From the NCBI GenBank assembly GCA_900540985.1, contig UQIC01000024.1, positions 1-30,849 on the forward strand: a stretch of 30,849 nucleotides of DNA, in the 5' to 3' direction. Below are positions 1 to 8,725 of this stretch, piece by piece. A program made the position numbers and the translations under genes. The notes under the pieces are model-generated. The model ran no database searches, was not told where the DNA came from, and was given only the letters and a program-made list of their open reading frames with translations. Source of the stretch: an uncultured Collinsella sp. Its GTDB lineage: Bacteria; Actinomycetota; Coriobacteriia; Coriobacteriales; Coriobacteriaceae. Within the stretch, counting starts at the first letter, position 1, and each line of letters begins with the position of its first letter.

Positions 1-113
1 GTGCGAATGGCCGTCGCGACATCGGAGTCGGTCTGCTTGATGCCGCATTTGGCCAAGATGGATGTGATGCCGGCAAAGAATGCTGACGCAAATGCTGCGA
101 CGACCCACGACAC
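1..113 (-). CDS. EamA-family small transporter, N-terminal part (truncated by window edge)
   Basis: Only the first 37 codons are in the window. The start is GTG at 113-111, with GAGGAGG about 10 nt upstream. The visible peptide begins VSWVVAAFASAFFAGITSIL and continues with a Lys-Cys-Gly-Ile-Lys segment and an Ala-Thr-Ala-Ile-Arg-Thr end. One hydrophobic helix followed by this pattern is typical of the short EamA/DMT-type membrane proteins of about 140 residues, which resemble half of a ten-helix drug/metabolite transporter. The substrate cannot be told. It lies downstream of the ABC permease on the same strand, about 70 nt away, with no evident terminator between, so read-through is possible. 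The family call rests on an N-terminal fragment. Confidence 0.6.
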   Translation of the reverse strand, partial: MSWVVAAFASAFFAGITSILAKCGIKQTDSDVATAIR

Positions 114-181
114 GGGTTGAGCGCCTCCTCAAAAAAGACCACGCCAGATCTATGGCGCATGTCCAATGATACCGCGCTTGC

Positions 182-889
182 CTATAGGTTGCGTGCCCGG
201 TAGACCTTGGTGCTGATGGCGCAGCTGACAGCGCCAAGGACGACCGTTGCCAGCGCGGCAATTCCTGCGCACAGGAAGCCAAGAACGGAAGGATCGGGAT
301 TCGCCCCGGCAATCATCGACATGAGCTGGTTGCTGATGGGGTTGAATGAGTTTAGCGTGACCATGATAAGGCACATGTATAGGGCGTATAGACCAACGGA
401 TAGGCGTTGCGCCTTCATGTGTTCAAATCGAAAGAACAGAGGCAGTACCAAAAACACCGCCATGAGGGAGAAAAGCATCGATATTGCCGAGGCGATTGCG
501 GTCTCAAAGACGGTCTCTCCCGTGGAGGGGATACCCACGCTGTTTAAGATCGGGATGGCGACGATACTCAACAGCACGGCCGCGCACGTCATGATGACCG
601 AGAAAATAGTGATGCACAGGTAGCGTGCGCTGACGATGTCTTTGCGTGAGATGGGCAGCGTTGCCCGATAGCGCTCCCATCCGTTTTGGTTGTCGAGCCC
701 GGCCAGCGACGTCATGGCCATGATAGGCGACATGGCACTGATCGCGAAGGCGCCGGCGGCGCTCATATCGGAATCACCATTCGATGCCCTGACGGCGGTC
801 AGCACGACGAAGATGAACAGGCCGACACCTGCGATGCTCGGGACGAGCGTGCGAACGATGGCAAGCTCGGACATAATGGCGCGTTTCAT
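182..889 (-). CDS. ABC-2 type transporter permease
   Basis: A 235-residue integral membrane protein with about six hydrophobic segments: near the N-terminus, around residues 40-60, 90-115, 130-155 and 165-185, and at the C-terminus. Between the second and third segments lies a Gln-Asn-Gly-Trp-Glu-Arg-Tyr stretch followed by Leu-Pro-Ile-Ser-Arg, a pattern seen in ABC-2 permeases that pair with YtrB/PmtC-type ATPases. Its start codon overlaps the stop of the upstream ATPase gene by 4 nt, so the two are translationally coupled and almost certainly form one transporter in the cytoplasmic membrane. With a GntR regulator at the head of the operon, the layout matches ytr/pmt-type export or envelope-stress loci. 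The substrate is unknown; peptide or antibiotic export is only an inference. Confidence 0.85.
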   Translation of the reverse strand: MKRAIMSELAIVRTLVPSIAGVGLFIFVVLTAVRASNGDSDMSAAGAFAISAMSPIMAMTSLAGLDNQNGWERYRATLPISRKDIVSARYLCITIFSVIMTCAAVLLSIVAIPILNSVGIPSTGETVFETAIASAISMLFSLMAVFLVLPLFFRFEHMKAQRLSVGLYALYMCLIMVTLNSFNPISNQLMSMIAGANPDPSVLGFLCAGIAALATVVLGAVSCAISTKVYRARNL

Positions 890-1767
890 TTCGAAGCCCC
901 TTTCAGCATGAGGCGCAGATAGTCATCAATGGTTGCCCGATCGCAGGGAATCTCGGGAAAGGCTTCGAGCGTTTCGCGACGGTTGGGCACGAGCACGTCC
1001 ACGCTATAGGCGTGGTGGACGGCACGGGCGCCTTCGACGCAAGCCATAAGCTCGGCGGCCTGTGCTTGGGTACAGTGGGCGATGCCGGCGCGGTCGGTAA
1101 TGTCCTCGCGCGGCAGGTCAAAAATAATCGAGCCGTTATCGATGCAGATGACGCGGTCGGCGGCGCGATCGAGGTCGGACGTAATATGGCTCGAGAGCAG
1201 CACGCTGTGCTGGCCGTCGGCGACAAAGGCAAGCAGCTCATCAAGCAGTTCCTCGCGTGCCATGGGATCGAGGCCCGCGGTGGCTTCGTCCAAAACGAGC
1301 AGCTTGGCATTGTGGCTGAGTGCACAGGCAAGCTGCAGTTTCATGCCCATGCCGCGGGAGAGGTCCTTGACCTTTGTCTTGGGATCGAGGCCAAATCGGT
1401 TGATGAATCCGGCGAACGTTTCGCGGTCCCACGTGGTGTACGCCGGTCCTACGAGCGACTCGATCTGGCCCACCTTGAGCGTGGAGGGGAAGGGGCACGT
1501 GTCCAGGACAAGACCGACGCGGGAGCGTAGATGGCGTTGCGACTCATCGGGCGCGTCGGCGCCACAGCGTTGCCCAAACAGGTTCACTTCGCCGGCATCG
1601 AGCTTTATAAGCCCGAGCGCGGCTCGAATCGTCGTGGTTTTGCCGGCACCGTTGGCACCAACAAAGCCGACGATCTGGCCGGGCTCCACGGCAAGCGTGA
1701 CGTCGCGCAGCGAAAAGCGGTCGCTTACAGTGCGTGAGATGCCTTTGAGTTCTAGCAAGTTTTGCAT
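886..1767 (-). CDS. ABC transporter ATP-binding protein
   Basis: A 293-residue nucleotide-binding subunit. It shows a Walker A motif GANGAGKTT (about residues 37-45), an ABC signature of the form LSRGMGMK, a Walker B LLVLDEATAGLDP, and a switch His in LLSSH. The C-terminal 70 residues beyond the ABC core are variable and may contact the permease or regulate it. AAAGG lies upstream of the ATG at 1767-1765. The gene starts 23 nt after the GntR gene and overlaps the permease gene by 4 nt, so the order is regulator, ATPase, permease in one operon. It energises the adjacent ABC-2 permease. The presence of Walker A, signature and Walker B makes it likely to be catalytically competent. Confidence 0.93.
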   Translation of the reverse strand: MQNLLELKGISRTVSDRFSLRDVTLAVEPGQIVGFVGANGAGKTTTIRAALGLIKLDAGEVNLFGQRCGADAPDESQRHLRSRVGLVLDTCPFPSTLKVGQIESLVGPAYTTWDRETFAGFINRFGLDPKTKVKDLSRGMGMKLQLACALSHNAKLLVLDEATAGLDPMAREELLDELLAFVADGQHSVLLSSHITSDLDRAADRVICIDNGSIIFDLPREDITDRAGIAHCTQAQAAELMACVEGARAVHHAYSVDVLVPNRRETLEAFPEIPCDRATIDDYLRLMLKGASK

Positions 1768-1790
1768 GGTATAGCCTTTCTTGCAGATGG

Positions 1791-2171
1791 CTACTGCATG
1801 GTTTCGGGGGCCACCAGGTCGAGCATCTCGTGCAGTTTGTCGCGCGTGACGCCCAGGGTTTCGGCTTGGCTCGCCGCTTTCGCAAGCAGCTCTTCGATAT
1901 GGCAGAGCTGGTTTTCGCGCAAAAGCTCCTGGTTGCCCTCGGCGACAAAGCAGCCCTTGCCCTGCACGGTGCAGATAAACCCGAGCTGCTCCAAGTCGGC
2001 GTAGGCGCGCTTGGTGGTGATGACGCTCACGCCAAGATCGCTCGCGAGCGCACGGATGCTGGGGAGTTTGGCGCCCGCAGCGAGCGTGCCCGAAAGGATC
2101 TGAGCTTTGACCTGCGAGGCTATTTGCTCGTAGATGGGTTTATCGCTCGAATTGGATAGGATGATGTCCAC
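1791..2171 (-). CDS. GntR-family transcriptional regulator (YtrA subfamily)
   Basis: A 126-residue protein. The N-terminal winged helix-turn-helix is typical of GntR: PIYEQIASQVKAQILSGTL, then LPSIRALASDLGVS and a TTKRAYADLEQLG recognition region. The tail after it is only about 50 residues of helix, the short dimerisation tail of the YtrA subfamily, with no ligand-binding FadR/HutC domain. The start is GTG at 2171-2169 with AAGGAG about 5 nt upstream. It heads the ABC-transporter operon. YtrA-type regulators usually repress their own operon and are released by envelope-active compounds; the inverted repeat at 2199-2232 is the natural operator candidate. Family assignment is firm; the inducer is unknown. 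Confidence 0.9.
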   Translation of the reverse strand: MDIILSNSSDKPIYEQIASQVKAQILSGTLAAGAKLPSIRALASDLGVSVITTKRAYADLEQLGFICTVQGKGCFVAEGNQELLRENQLCHIEELLAKAASQAETLGVTRDKLHEMLDLVAPETMQ

Positions 2172-2198
2172 AGCGGCTCCTTAGCTGTTGGGCTACAC

Positions 2199-2232
2199 GT
2201 GTATATAACCGGTAAGCACAGTATATATACAC
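2199..2232 (-). promoter_or_regulatory. Candidate GntR operator overlapping the ABC operon promoter
   Basis: GTGTATATA at 2199-2207 and its exact reverse complement TATATACAC at 2224-2232 are separated by 16 bp, about 28 bp upstream of the GntR start codon. TATA-rich hexamers inside it could be the -10 element on the minus strand. YtrA-type GntR proteins bind TATA-rich inverted repeats in front of their own gene, so autoregulation is the simplest reading. Confidence 0.6.
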
Positions 2233-2281
2233 TATGCACAGTTACGCAAGAGGTAAATAGGGATTGTCCGTTCGTTCATTC

Positions 2282-2580
2282 ATCTCAATCTGTAACATCT
2301 GAAACCGATTTGGACGGCTACCTGTTACAGATTGAGATTTTGCTGGCGGGCCCCACCTGGTTGTCTCAATCTGTAACAACTGGAGAAGATTTTGGCTGCT
2401 AGATGTTACAGATCGAGACATTGGCCACCCGTCTATCCTTATATCTCAATCTGTAACAGATGGACCCGTTTTGAGTGGCTAGATGTTACAGATTGAGATC
2501 TTTCTGGGACGCCCACCTGGTTGTCTAAATCTGTAACAGGTAGAGGTTCAAAAACCGTCTAGATGTTACAGATCGAGACA
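2282..2580. repeat. Array of eight 15-bp repeats in alternating orientation, 40-bp pitch
   Basis: The motif TCTCAATCTGTAACA (forward) or its complement TGTTACAGATTGAGA (reverse) occurs at 2283-2297 F, 2323-2337 R, 2364-2378 F, 2404-2418 R, 2444-2458 F, 2484-2498 R, 2524-2538 F and 2564-2578 R. Copies 4, 7 and 8 have one mismatch each. Start-to-start distances are 40, 41, 40, 40, 40, 40 and 40 bp, with 25-26 bp between copies. Each F/R pair can form a 15-17 bp stem around a 25-nt loop, so there are four tandem hairpins with an 80-bp period. The sequences between copies are much less conserved than the 15-mers. The array fills the gap between the ABC operon promoter and prfC. It could be a multi-site DNA-binding array, a REP/BIME-type element or a structured transcript; no function is assigned. 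Confidence 0.9.
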
Positions 2581-2670
2581 AACTGCTGCGGAGTGCCGCC
2601 ATCGACTGCTACCCCATGCCCCATCTGATGAATTTGTCCTGATAGGTGCCCTAGAGCGGGATTTCGCGGC

Positions 2671-2676
2671 TACAAT
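2671..2676 (+). promoter_or_regulatory. Possible prfC -10 element
   Basis: TACAAT lies 47 nt upstream of the chosen prfC ATG. No convincing -35 hexamer is seen at 16-18 bp spacing, so this is only a partial promoter match. Confidence 0.3.
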
Positions 2677-2723
2677 AGTGCGGTTACAACGACGTAATGC
2701 ACTCAATGCAAGAAAGGATCCGC

Positions 2724-4337
<1,614 letters not shown>

Positions 4338-4342
4338 TGCAT

Positions 4343-4378
4343 CGGCGCGGTGGCCCTGCGGGGCTGCCGCGCCGTTTG
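4343..4378 (+). terminator. Rho-independent terminator of prfC
   Basis: CGGCGCGG at 4343-4350 pairs with CCGCGCCG at 4367-4374, with an inner GCCC/GGGC stem and a TGCG loop, followed by a short TTTGCTT tail. It lies 5 nt after the prfC stop. Confidence 0.75.
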
Positions 4379-4379
4379 C

Positions 4380-4408
4380 TTGCCTGATGCCGTGTGAGCG
4401 GCTATCAT
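4380..4408 (+). promoter_or_regulatory. Sigma70-type promoter for the yhhQ-SDR operon
   Basis: TTGCCT at 4380-4385 and TATCAT at 4403-4408 are separated by 17 bp. It lies just after the prfC terminator and about 85 bp before the transporter start, which leaves room for a structured leader. Confidence 0.5.
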
Positions 4409-4437
4409 ACCCACCGTCGTCTCAAGACCGAGGCGTC

Positions 4438-4489
4438 CGAGCAGTTCGGGTCCGATATCCTGCTCGTTAAACCTAAAACCAAAGGAGTA
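4438..4489 (+). promoter_or_regulatory. Possible preQ1-I-like riboswitch in the leader of the queuosine-precursor transporter
   Basis: CGAGCAG at 4438-4444 pairs perfectly with CTGCTCG at 4460-4466 around a 15-nt loop that starts TTC and ends in C directly before the 3' stem strand. An A-rich tail with two ACC triplets follows and runs into the SD AAAGGAG. GGGT in the loop (4448-4451) can pair with ACCT in the tail (4471-4474), giving the small H-type pseudoknot expected of class I preQ1 riboswitches that hide the SD. The downstream gene is a YhhQ-type transporter, a known preQ1 regulon member. The match was made by eye, and the P2 pairing is short and partly wobble, so this stays a candidate. 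Confidence 0.42.
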
Positions 4490-4493
4490 CATA

Positions 4494-5216
4494 ATGATCA
4501 AGAAGGTCATGGAGGACTACAAGGTCCTGTTGCGGAGCATTCCCGCGGCAACGGTTTCGCTGTTTTTCGTGAGCGTCATCATGATGAACCTACTGGCCAA
4601 CAAAGAGCTCATCAGCCTGCCGTATCTGGCGCTCGACTGTGGCTTTGTGGTGAGCTGGGTTTCGTTTTTGTGCCAGGACATGATCTGCAAGCGCTTCGGC
4701 GCCAAGGCATCCATTAAAATCTCTATCCTCGCGCTGCTGGTTAACCTGGCCGTGAGCCTGTGCTTTTGGGCATGCTCGCTCACGCCCGGTATGTGGGGTG
4801 CCTACTACGACACCGGCATGATCGAGGTCAACACTGCCCTTAACGCCACCATCGGTGGCACCTGGTACGTGGTGCTGGGCTCTTCGCTGGCAATGCTCGT
4901 TTCTGCCGTGGTTAACTCCACGCTCAACCAGTCGCTCGGCCGTATGCTCAAAATGAATAACTTTGCGAGCTTCGCCTTCCGTTCCTATGTGTCCACGGGC
5001 GTTGGCCAGTTTATCGACAACCTGGTCTTTGCCATTGTGGTAAGCCACACGTTCTTTGGTTGGACCTGGGTACAGGTCCTTATGTGCTCGCTGACCGGCG
5101 CTGTTGCCGAGCTGCTGTGCGAGGTCTTCCTGAGCCCCGTGGGCTACAAGGTCGTGCGCGGCTGGGAGCGCGAGAATGTGGGCTCCGAGTACCTCGAGCG
5201 CCACGCAACCGCCTAA
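4494..5216 (+). CDS. yhhQ: Queuosine-precursor transporter, YhhQ/VUT family
   Basis: A 240-residue membrane protein with about six transmembrane helices, for example residues 20-40, 45-65, 73-95, 120-145, 165-190 and 195-215. Family marks include SLPYLALDCGFVVSWVSFL followed by CQDMICKRFGAKAS, and the later Arg-Ser-Tyr-Val-Ser-Thr, Gly-Gln-Phe-Ile-Asp-Asn and GAVAELLCEVFLSPVGYKVV blocks. YhhQ proteins import preQ0, preQ1 or queuine for the queuosine modification of tRNA. The start at 4494 has AAAGGAG 6 nt upstream. Its own promoter and a possible preQ1-responsive leader precede it, and the SDR gene follows after 9 nt with an SD overlapping its stop. Which precursor it carries cannot be read from sequence. 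Confidence 0.88.
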   Translation: MIKKVMEDYKVLLRSIPAATVSLFFVSVIMMNLLANKELISLPYLALDCGFVVSWVSFLCQDMICKRFGAKASIKISILALLVNLAVSLCFWACSLTPGMWGAYYDTGMIEVNTALNATIGGTWYVVLGSSLAMLVSAVVNSTLNQSLGRMLKMNNFASFAFRSYVSTGVGQFIDNLVFAIVVSHTFFGWTWVQVLMCSLTGAVAELLCEVFLSPVGYKVVRGWERENVGSEYLERHATA

Positions 5217-5225
5217 GGAGCAAGT

Positions 5226-5906
5226 ATGCGGGTTTTGATCACGGGCGCTTCGGGTGGTATCGGAGCCGCGTGCGTGCAGCGCTTTTTGGACGAGGGCCAC
5301 GAGGTCGTGGGCTTTGATCTGCTGCCGGCGGCGATCGAACACGAGCGCTACCGCCATCTGATCGTTGATGTCCGCGAGCCGGACTCGTTTCCAAGCGACC
5401 TTGAACCCCAGGTAATCGTGAATGTTGCCGGTACGCAGGATTCGGCCGACGACATCGCCGCCAACCTGTGTGGCACCATCAACGTGACCGAGCGCTACGC
5501 CTTTGTGGGGGAGGGGCTTGCCGCCAAGCCGGCGCCGGCTATTAAATCCGTGGTCAATGTGGGGTCGGCGAGCGGGCATACGGGATCGGAGTTTCCCGCC
5601 TATGCTGCCAGCAAGGGCGGCATTATCGCCTACACCAAGAACCTTGCAAACCGGCTGGCACCGCAGGCCATCGCCAACAGTGTGGACCCGGGCGGCGTTA
5701 TCACGCCGCTCAACCGATGCGTGATGGAAGACGAACACCTGTGGAACCAGATTATGGAGCTCACACCGCTTAAGCGCTGGGCCACCGCCCAAGAGATCGC
5801 CGAGTGGATCTACTTTGTGGGCGTGACCAACCGGTTTATGACCGGGCAGAGCCTGCTGATCGATGGTGGCGAGGCCGGCCGCACGCAATTTATTTGGCCC
5901 GAATAG
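5226..5906 (+). CDS. Short-chain dehydrogenase/reductase (SDR) family oxidoreductase
   Basis: A 226-residue classical-type SDR. The Rossmann motif TGASGGIG is at residues 6-13, the structural NVAG motif at about 66-69, and the catalytic set is Ser114 or Ser116 with the YxxxK motif Tyr126-Lys130. The PGGVITPL loop and the C-terminal MTGQSLLIDGG strand are typical. It would catalyse an NAD(P)-dependent reduction or oxidation in the cytosol; the substrate is not evident. AAGGAG overlaps the stop of the transporter gene and lies about 6 nt before the ATG, so the two genes are co-transcribed. The internal segment around residues 70-105 is shorter than usual, but all catalytic residues are kept. 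A role linked to queuosine is not supported by sequence. Confidence 0.9.
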   Translation: MRVLITGASGGIGAACVQRFLDEGHEVVGFDLLPAAIEHERYRHLIVDVREPDSFPSDLEPQVIVNVAGTQDSADDIAANLCGTINVTERYAFVGEGLAAKPAPAIKSVVNVGSASGHTGSEFPAYAASKGGIIAYTKNLANRLAPQAIANSVDPGGVITPLNRCVMEDEHLWNQIMELTPLKRWATAQEIAEWIYFVGVTNRFMTGQSLLIDGGEAGRTQFIWPE

Positions 5907-5907
5907 G

Positions 5908-5943
5908 AAACGCGCCCGATGGGAAGCCGTCGGGCGCGTTTTT
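5908..5943 (+). terminator. Rho-independent terminator after the SDR gene
   Basis: AAACGCGCCCGA at 5908-5919 pairs with TCGGGCGCGTTT at 5930-5941 and continues into a run of five T. It lies 1 nt after the SDR stop codon. Read on the minus strand it may also help terminate ung transcripts, although the T run there is short. Confidence 0.85.
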
Positions 5944-5956
5944 GATGTATCGATTT

Positions 5957-6682
5957 TTAGCCGATGCAAGTCCAGTTGACGGAGGTCGAGCCGTGCTGTT
6001 CGAGTAGCCGATTGGCTGCCGAGAAGGGGCGCGACCCCATAAAAGCGGGGAGTTCTGCCGTGGCACGGTTGGCCGAAAGCGGCGAGGGGTGCGTAGAGGC
6101 CAGGCAGAACTTGCCGGTTGCCTTGCCCGCGCCGGTAGCGGCGAGCTTGCCTTCGACCATCTGCTGGGCAAAGCGGCCCCATGCCAAAAAGACTACCGGT
6201 TGGGGCAGCTGGCAGCAGCGTTCGATAACATAGTCGGTCAGGGTGCTCCAGCCCAGTTTGGCGTGCGAGTTCGCGGCGTGTTCGCGCACGGTGAGCGTAG
6301 TGTTGAGAAGCAGGACGCCCTGTTGTGCCCATGGGGTTAGGTCTCCTGTGGCGGGAATGGGGTAGCCCAGATCGGCATTGAGCTCCTTATAGATGTTGCG
6401 CAGGCTCGGCGGCAATTTGGTTTGCGTCGCGGGGACCGAGAACGACAGCCCCATAGCCTGGTTGGGTCCGTGATAGGGGTCTTGACCCAAAATGACAACC
6501 TTGACCTGGTCGGCAGGCGTGTAGGCGAAGGCATTGAGGATGTCGTCTTGTGCCGGGTAGATGGTCTGCTCGGCACGCAAAAGGGCGACGCGCTCGAGCA
6601 GCTGATTCGTAGTGTCACGTACCGGCTGCGGCGCATCGCCCAACCAAGTTGCTATGTTGCGGTCGCGGGTCGCGGCGTCCAT
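5957..6682 (-). CDS. ung: Uracil-DNA glycosylase, family 1
   Basis: A 241-residue base-excision repair enzyme that removes uracil from DNA. The active-site motif GQDPYHG is at residues 66-72, with Asp68 as the catalytic water-activating residue. The second motif HPSPLSA begins at His198, and the PPSLRNIYKEL and LLLNTTLTVR segments match the uracil pocket and family core. AAAGGAG lies 4 nt upstream of the ATG at 6682. The length is close to the usual 220-230 residues. It is convergent with the SDR gene; the DMT transporter gene lies upstream on the same strand, about 90 nt away. Confidence 0.96.
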   Translation of the reverse strand: MDAATRDRNIATWLGDAPQPVRDTTNQLLERVALLRAEQTIYPAQDDILNAFAYTPADQVKVVILGQDPYHGPNQAMGLSFSVPATQTKLPPSLRNIYKELNADLGYPIPATGDLTPWAQQGVLLLNTTLTVREHAANSHAKLGWSTLTDYVIERCCQLPQPVVFLAWGRFAQQMVEGKLAATGAGKATGKFCLASTHPSPLSANRATAELPAFMGSRPFSAANRLLEQHGSTSVNWTCIG

Positions 6683-6770
6683 GGGGCTCCTTTACGTCAG
6701 ATGCTCTGTTGACATCTATTGTAAAGGCGCACCGGTTGCCTTTATGCCGCGGCTGCATGAAGAGCGGGGC

Positions 6771-7673
6771 CTACGAGACGTGTTCGGGCGCTCCTGCCAT
6801 GCGAGCCTGTCCATGCGCGCGGAGGCGCGGGAGCTGCACGGTTGCCACCATGACGCCGGTTAGGATGAGGGCGGCGCCAAAGAAGGCGATGGGGCTCAGG
6901 ACCTCGCCAACCAAGAAGAACGAAAAGACAGCGGAGCAGACCGGCTCAAGCGAGAAGGCGAAGCCGGTGGTCTCGGCGGGCACGTGGGGCTGCACGAGCG
7001 TCTGGGTGATAAAGCCGTAGGCAGAGCAGATGAGCGCGAGCGCGACGACGACCACGATCTCGCCCGGCGTGCTGGGAAGCGTGAAGCCGCCAAAGACGCA
7101 TGCGGCAATGCCCGAGAACAGGCCGCCGAAGCCCAGCTGCCAAACGCCCAGAGCAAGCGGATCGACTTCTTCGACAAAGCGCTTGGCGACAATGATGTGC
7201 CCGGCATAGACAAAGGCGGAGAGCAGCATGATGATTGCGCCGGGATTCAGGCTGGTGAAGTCGGCGCCCGAGAGCAGCAGCATGCCGCAGGTGACGATGG
7301 CGGTGCCGATGAGCACTTTGCGCTCGGGGGCACGACGCAGCAGGGCGGCGTTGGCAAACGGCACGATCACGACCGTCAGGCTCTGCAAAAAGCCGGCAGT
7401 GGAGGCAGAGGTGAGGCTGGAGCCCAGGCACATGCAGGTGAGCTCGGTTGCCATAATGGCGCCGATGATGGCGGCGCGGACCATAAGGTCGCGGTTGATG
7501 CGGAAAGCGCGCTTGTGGAAGAGCAAAAGGCAGGCCACAAAGGCGATGATGCAGCGCAGCGCAACGATGCTCGTGGCGTTCATGCTGTCCATGCCGATCT
7601 TCATGAGGGGGTACGAAAAGCCCCATGCGACGGGAACGGAAAATGAGAGCGCGATTGCTTTTTTGCGATCCAT
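6771..7673 (-). CDS. DMT-superfamily (EamA) transporter
   Basis: A 300-residue protein with ten predicted transmembrane helices in two EamA repeats. The first repeat starts at about residue 8 with a VPVAWGFSYPLMKIG helix, the second near residue 150 with LNPGAIIMLLSAFVYAGHII. The second repeat carries the typical SLEPVCSAVFSFFLVGE loop-helix before the last two helices. Such proteins export or import small metabolites or amino acids; the substrate is unknown. It is divergent from a LysR regulator gene across a 158-bp gap, the common arrangement in which the LysR protein controls the transporter. The C-terminal tail of about 15 residues is hydrophilic. Confidence 0.9.
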   Translation of the reverse strand: MDRKKAIALSFSVPVAWGFSYPLMKIGMDSMNATSIVALRCIIAFVACLLLFHKRAFRINRDLMVRAAIIGAIMATELTCMCLGSSLTSASTAGFLQSLTVVIVPFANAALLRRAPERKVLIGTAIVTCGMLLLSGADFTSLNPGAIIMLLSAFVYAGHIIVAKRFVEEVDPLALGVWQLGFGGLFSGIAACVFGGFTLPSTPGEIVVVVALALICSAYGFITQTLVQPHVPAETTGFAFSLEPVCSAVFSFFLVGEVLSPIAFFGAALILTGVMVATVQLPRLRAHGQARMAGAPEHVS

Positions 7674-7753
7674 GGGACTCCTTTTGTTACAGAACGGTTT
7701 CGTAAAAAGGATTCTGCTCCCAGATGTGGATGCAGTAAAGCGAATGTATCTTC

Positions 7754-7761
7754 AGTATAAT
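7754..7761 (+). promoter_or_regulatory. Divergent -10 elements between the DMT transporter and LysR genes
   Basis: TATAAT at 7756-7761 reads toward the LysR gene, and its overlapping complement TATACT (7759-7754) reads toward the transporter gene. No good -35 hexamers are seen for either. The surrounding 7741-7780 stretch is the only AT-rich part of the gap and is the natural place for a LysR binding site. Confidence 0.35.
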
Positions 7762-7831
7762 TAAGAAATACTAATGTTGGCAGAAAAAGCCCTGGCAAAA
7801 CGTTTTACAGCTACATCGATGTGGAGGCACG

Positions 7832-8698
7832 ATGGCATCGCGGTACCAGATTGTTTGTATGGTGGTCGATCGCGGCAGTCTTAAGGGCGCGGCGGACGAG
7901 CTGGGCTATACGCAAAGTGCGGTGAGCCAGGCCGTCAAGGCGCTCGAGCGCGAGCTGGGCACCACGATTATCGAGCGCGGCAAGCAGGGTGTGTCGCTTA
8001 CGCGCGACGGCAAGCAGTACCTGCCGTATTTGCGCCAAATCGTAACTGCCGAGGCCGAGCTCGAGGGCAAGCACCAGGAGCTGCTGGGGCTTTCGTCGAC
8101 CGATATTCGCATCGCGACGTTTACCAACGTGAGTCGTACCGTGCTGCCGCGTGTGATCCGCGACTTTGGTGCGCTGCATCCTGGCGTATGCTTTACCCTC
8201 AAGCAGGGCGATTACACGCGCAACGCTCAATGGGTGCACGACGGCGTGGTGGATTTTTGCTTTACGGCGCGTGGGTTTACCGCAGGGCTCGAGAAGCGCG
8301 TGGTCTATCACGACGAGTTGGTGGCATTGTTGCCGGCCGCGCATCCGCTGACGGCAAAGGAAAAGGTGACACTTGCCGACCTGGCGTCCGAGCCGTTTGT
8401 GCTGCTGGATGAGGGCGAACAGAGCCTGGTGCTCGATGCATTCGCAGCGCATGGGCTGTCGCCGCACGTGACGAGTGAGGTGACCGACGACTACACCATC
8501 ATGGCGATGGTGGAGGAGGGCCTAGGCGTGAGCATGCTCTACCGTCGTACTGTGGAGGGCATGCGAGCCGATATTCGTGTGCGGCCTATCGTGCATGCCC
8601 CCTCGCGCGACGTGGTGGCCGCCTGGCGCAGCTGGGACACCATGCCCATCGCCACGAGGCACTTTATCGACTATATGAGCTCGCATATTGTCAATTAA
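7832..8698 (+). CDS. LysR-family transcriptional regulator
   Basis: A 288-residue regulator. The N-terminal winged helix-turn-helix includes GSLKGAADELGYTQSAVSQA and the ALERELGTTIIERGKQGVSL linker region, followed by a periplasmic-binding-protein-like co-inducer domain from about residue 88 (the Asp-Ile-Arg-Ile-Ala-Thr strand). The domain shows the usual LADLASEPFVLLDEGE and MAMVEEGLGVSML segments. It is divergent from the DMT transporter gene and probably regulates that gene and itself; this is inference from arrangement. The protein begins a few residues shorter than many LysR proteins but covers the full helix-turn-helix. It is convergent with the MATE gene, with only 27 nt between them and no terminator seen. 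Confidence 0.92.
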   Translation: MASRYQIVCMVVDRGSLKGAADELGYTQSAVSQAVKALERELGTTIIERGKQGVSLTRDGKQYLPYLRQIVTAEAELEGKHQELLGLSSTDIRIATFTNVSRTVLPRVIRDFGALHPGVCFTLKQGDYTRNAQWVHDGVVDFCFTARGFTAGLEKRVVYHDELVALLPAAHPLTAKEKVTLADLASEPFVLLDEGEQSLVLDAFAAHGLSPHVTSEVTDDYTIMAMVEEGLGVSMLYRRTVEGMRADIRVRPIVHAPSRDVVAAWRSWDTMPIATRHFIDYMSSHIVN

Positions 8699-8725
8699 TG
8701 ACTGGCGTGGCGTTGAGTGCGGTGT

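Noticed and set aside
2282..2580. A CRISPR array
   Set aside because: Repeats are only 15 bp, alternate in orientation, and the gaps of each class resemble each other. No cas gene is in the window. Listed as an alternating repeat array instead.
4590..6332. A 580-codon open frame on the minus strand across the transporter, SDR and ung genes
   Set aside because: It runs antisense to three well-supported genes and its product is low-complexity His/Arg/Gly-rich without any family motif. It is a by-product of high GC third positions.
6722..6744. A 7-bp inverted repeat (TAAAGGC/GCCTTTA) upstream of ung as an operator or terminator
   Set aside because: Short arms, no T run and no known regulator for ung; could be chance.
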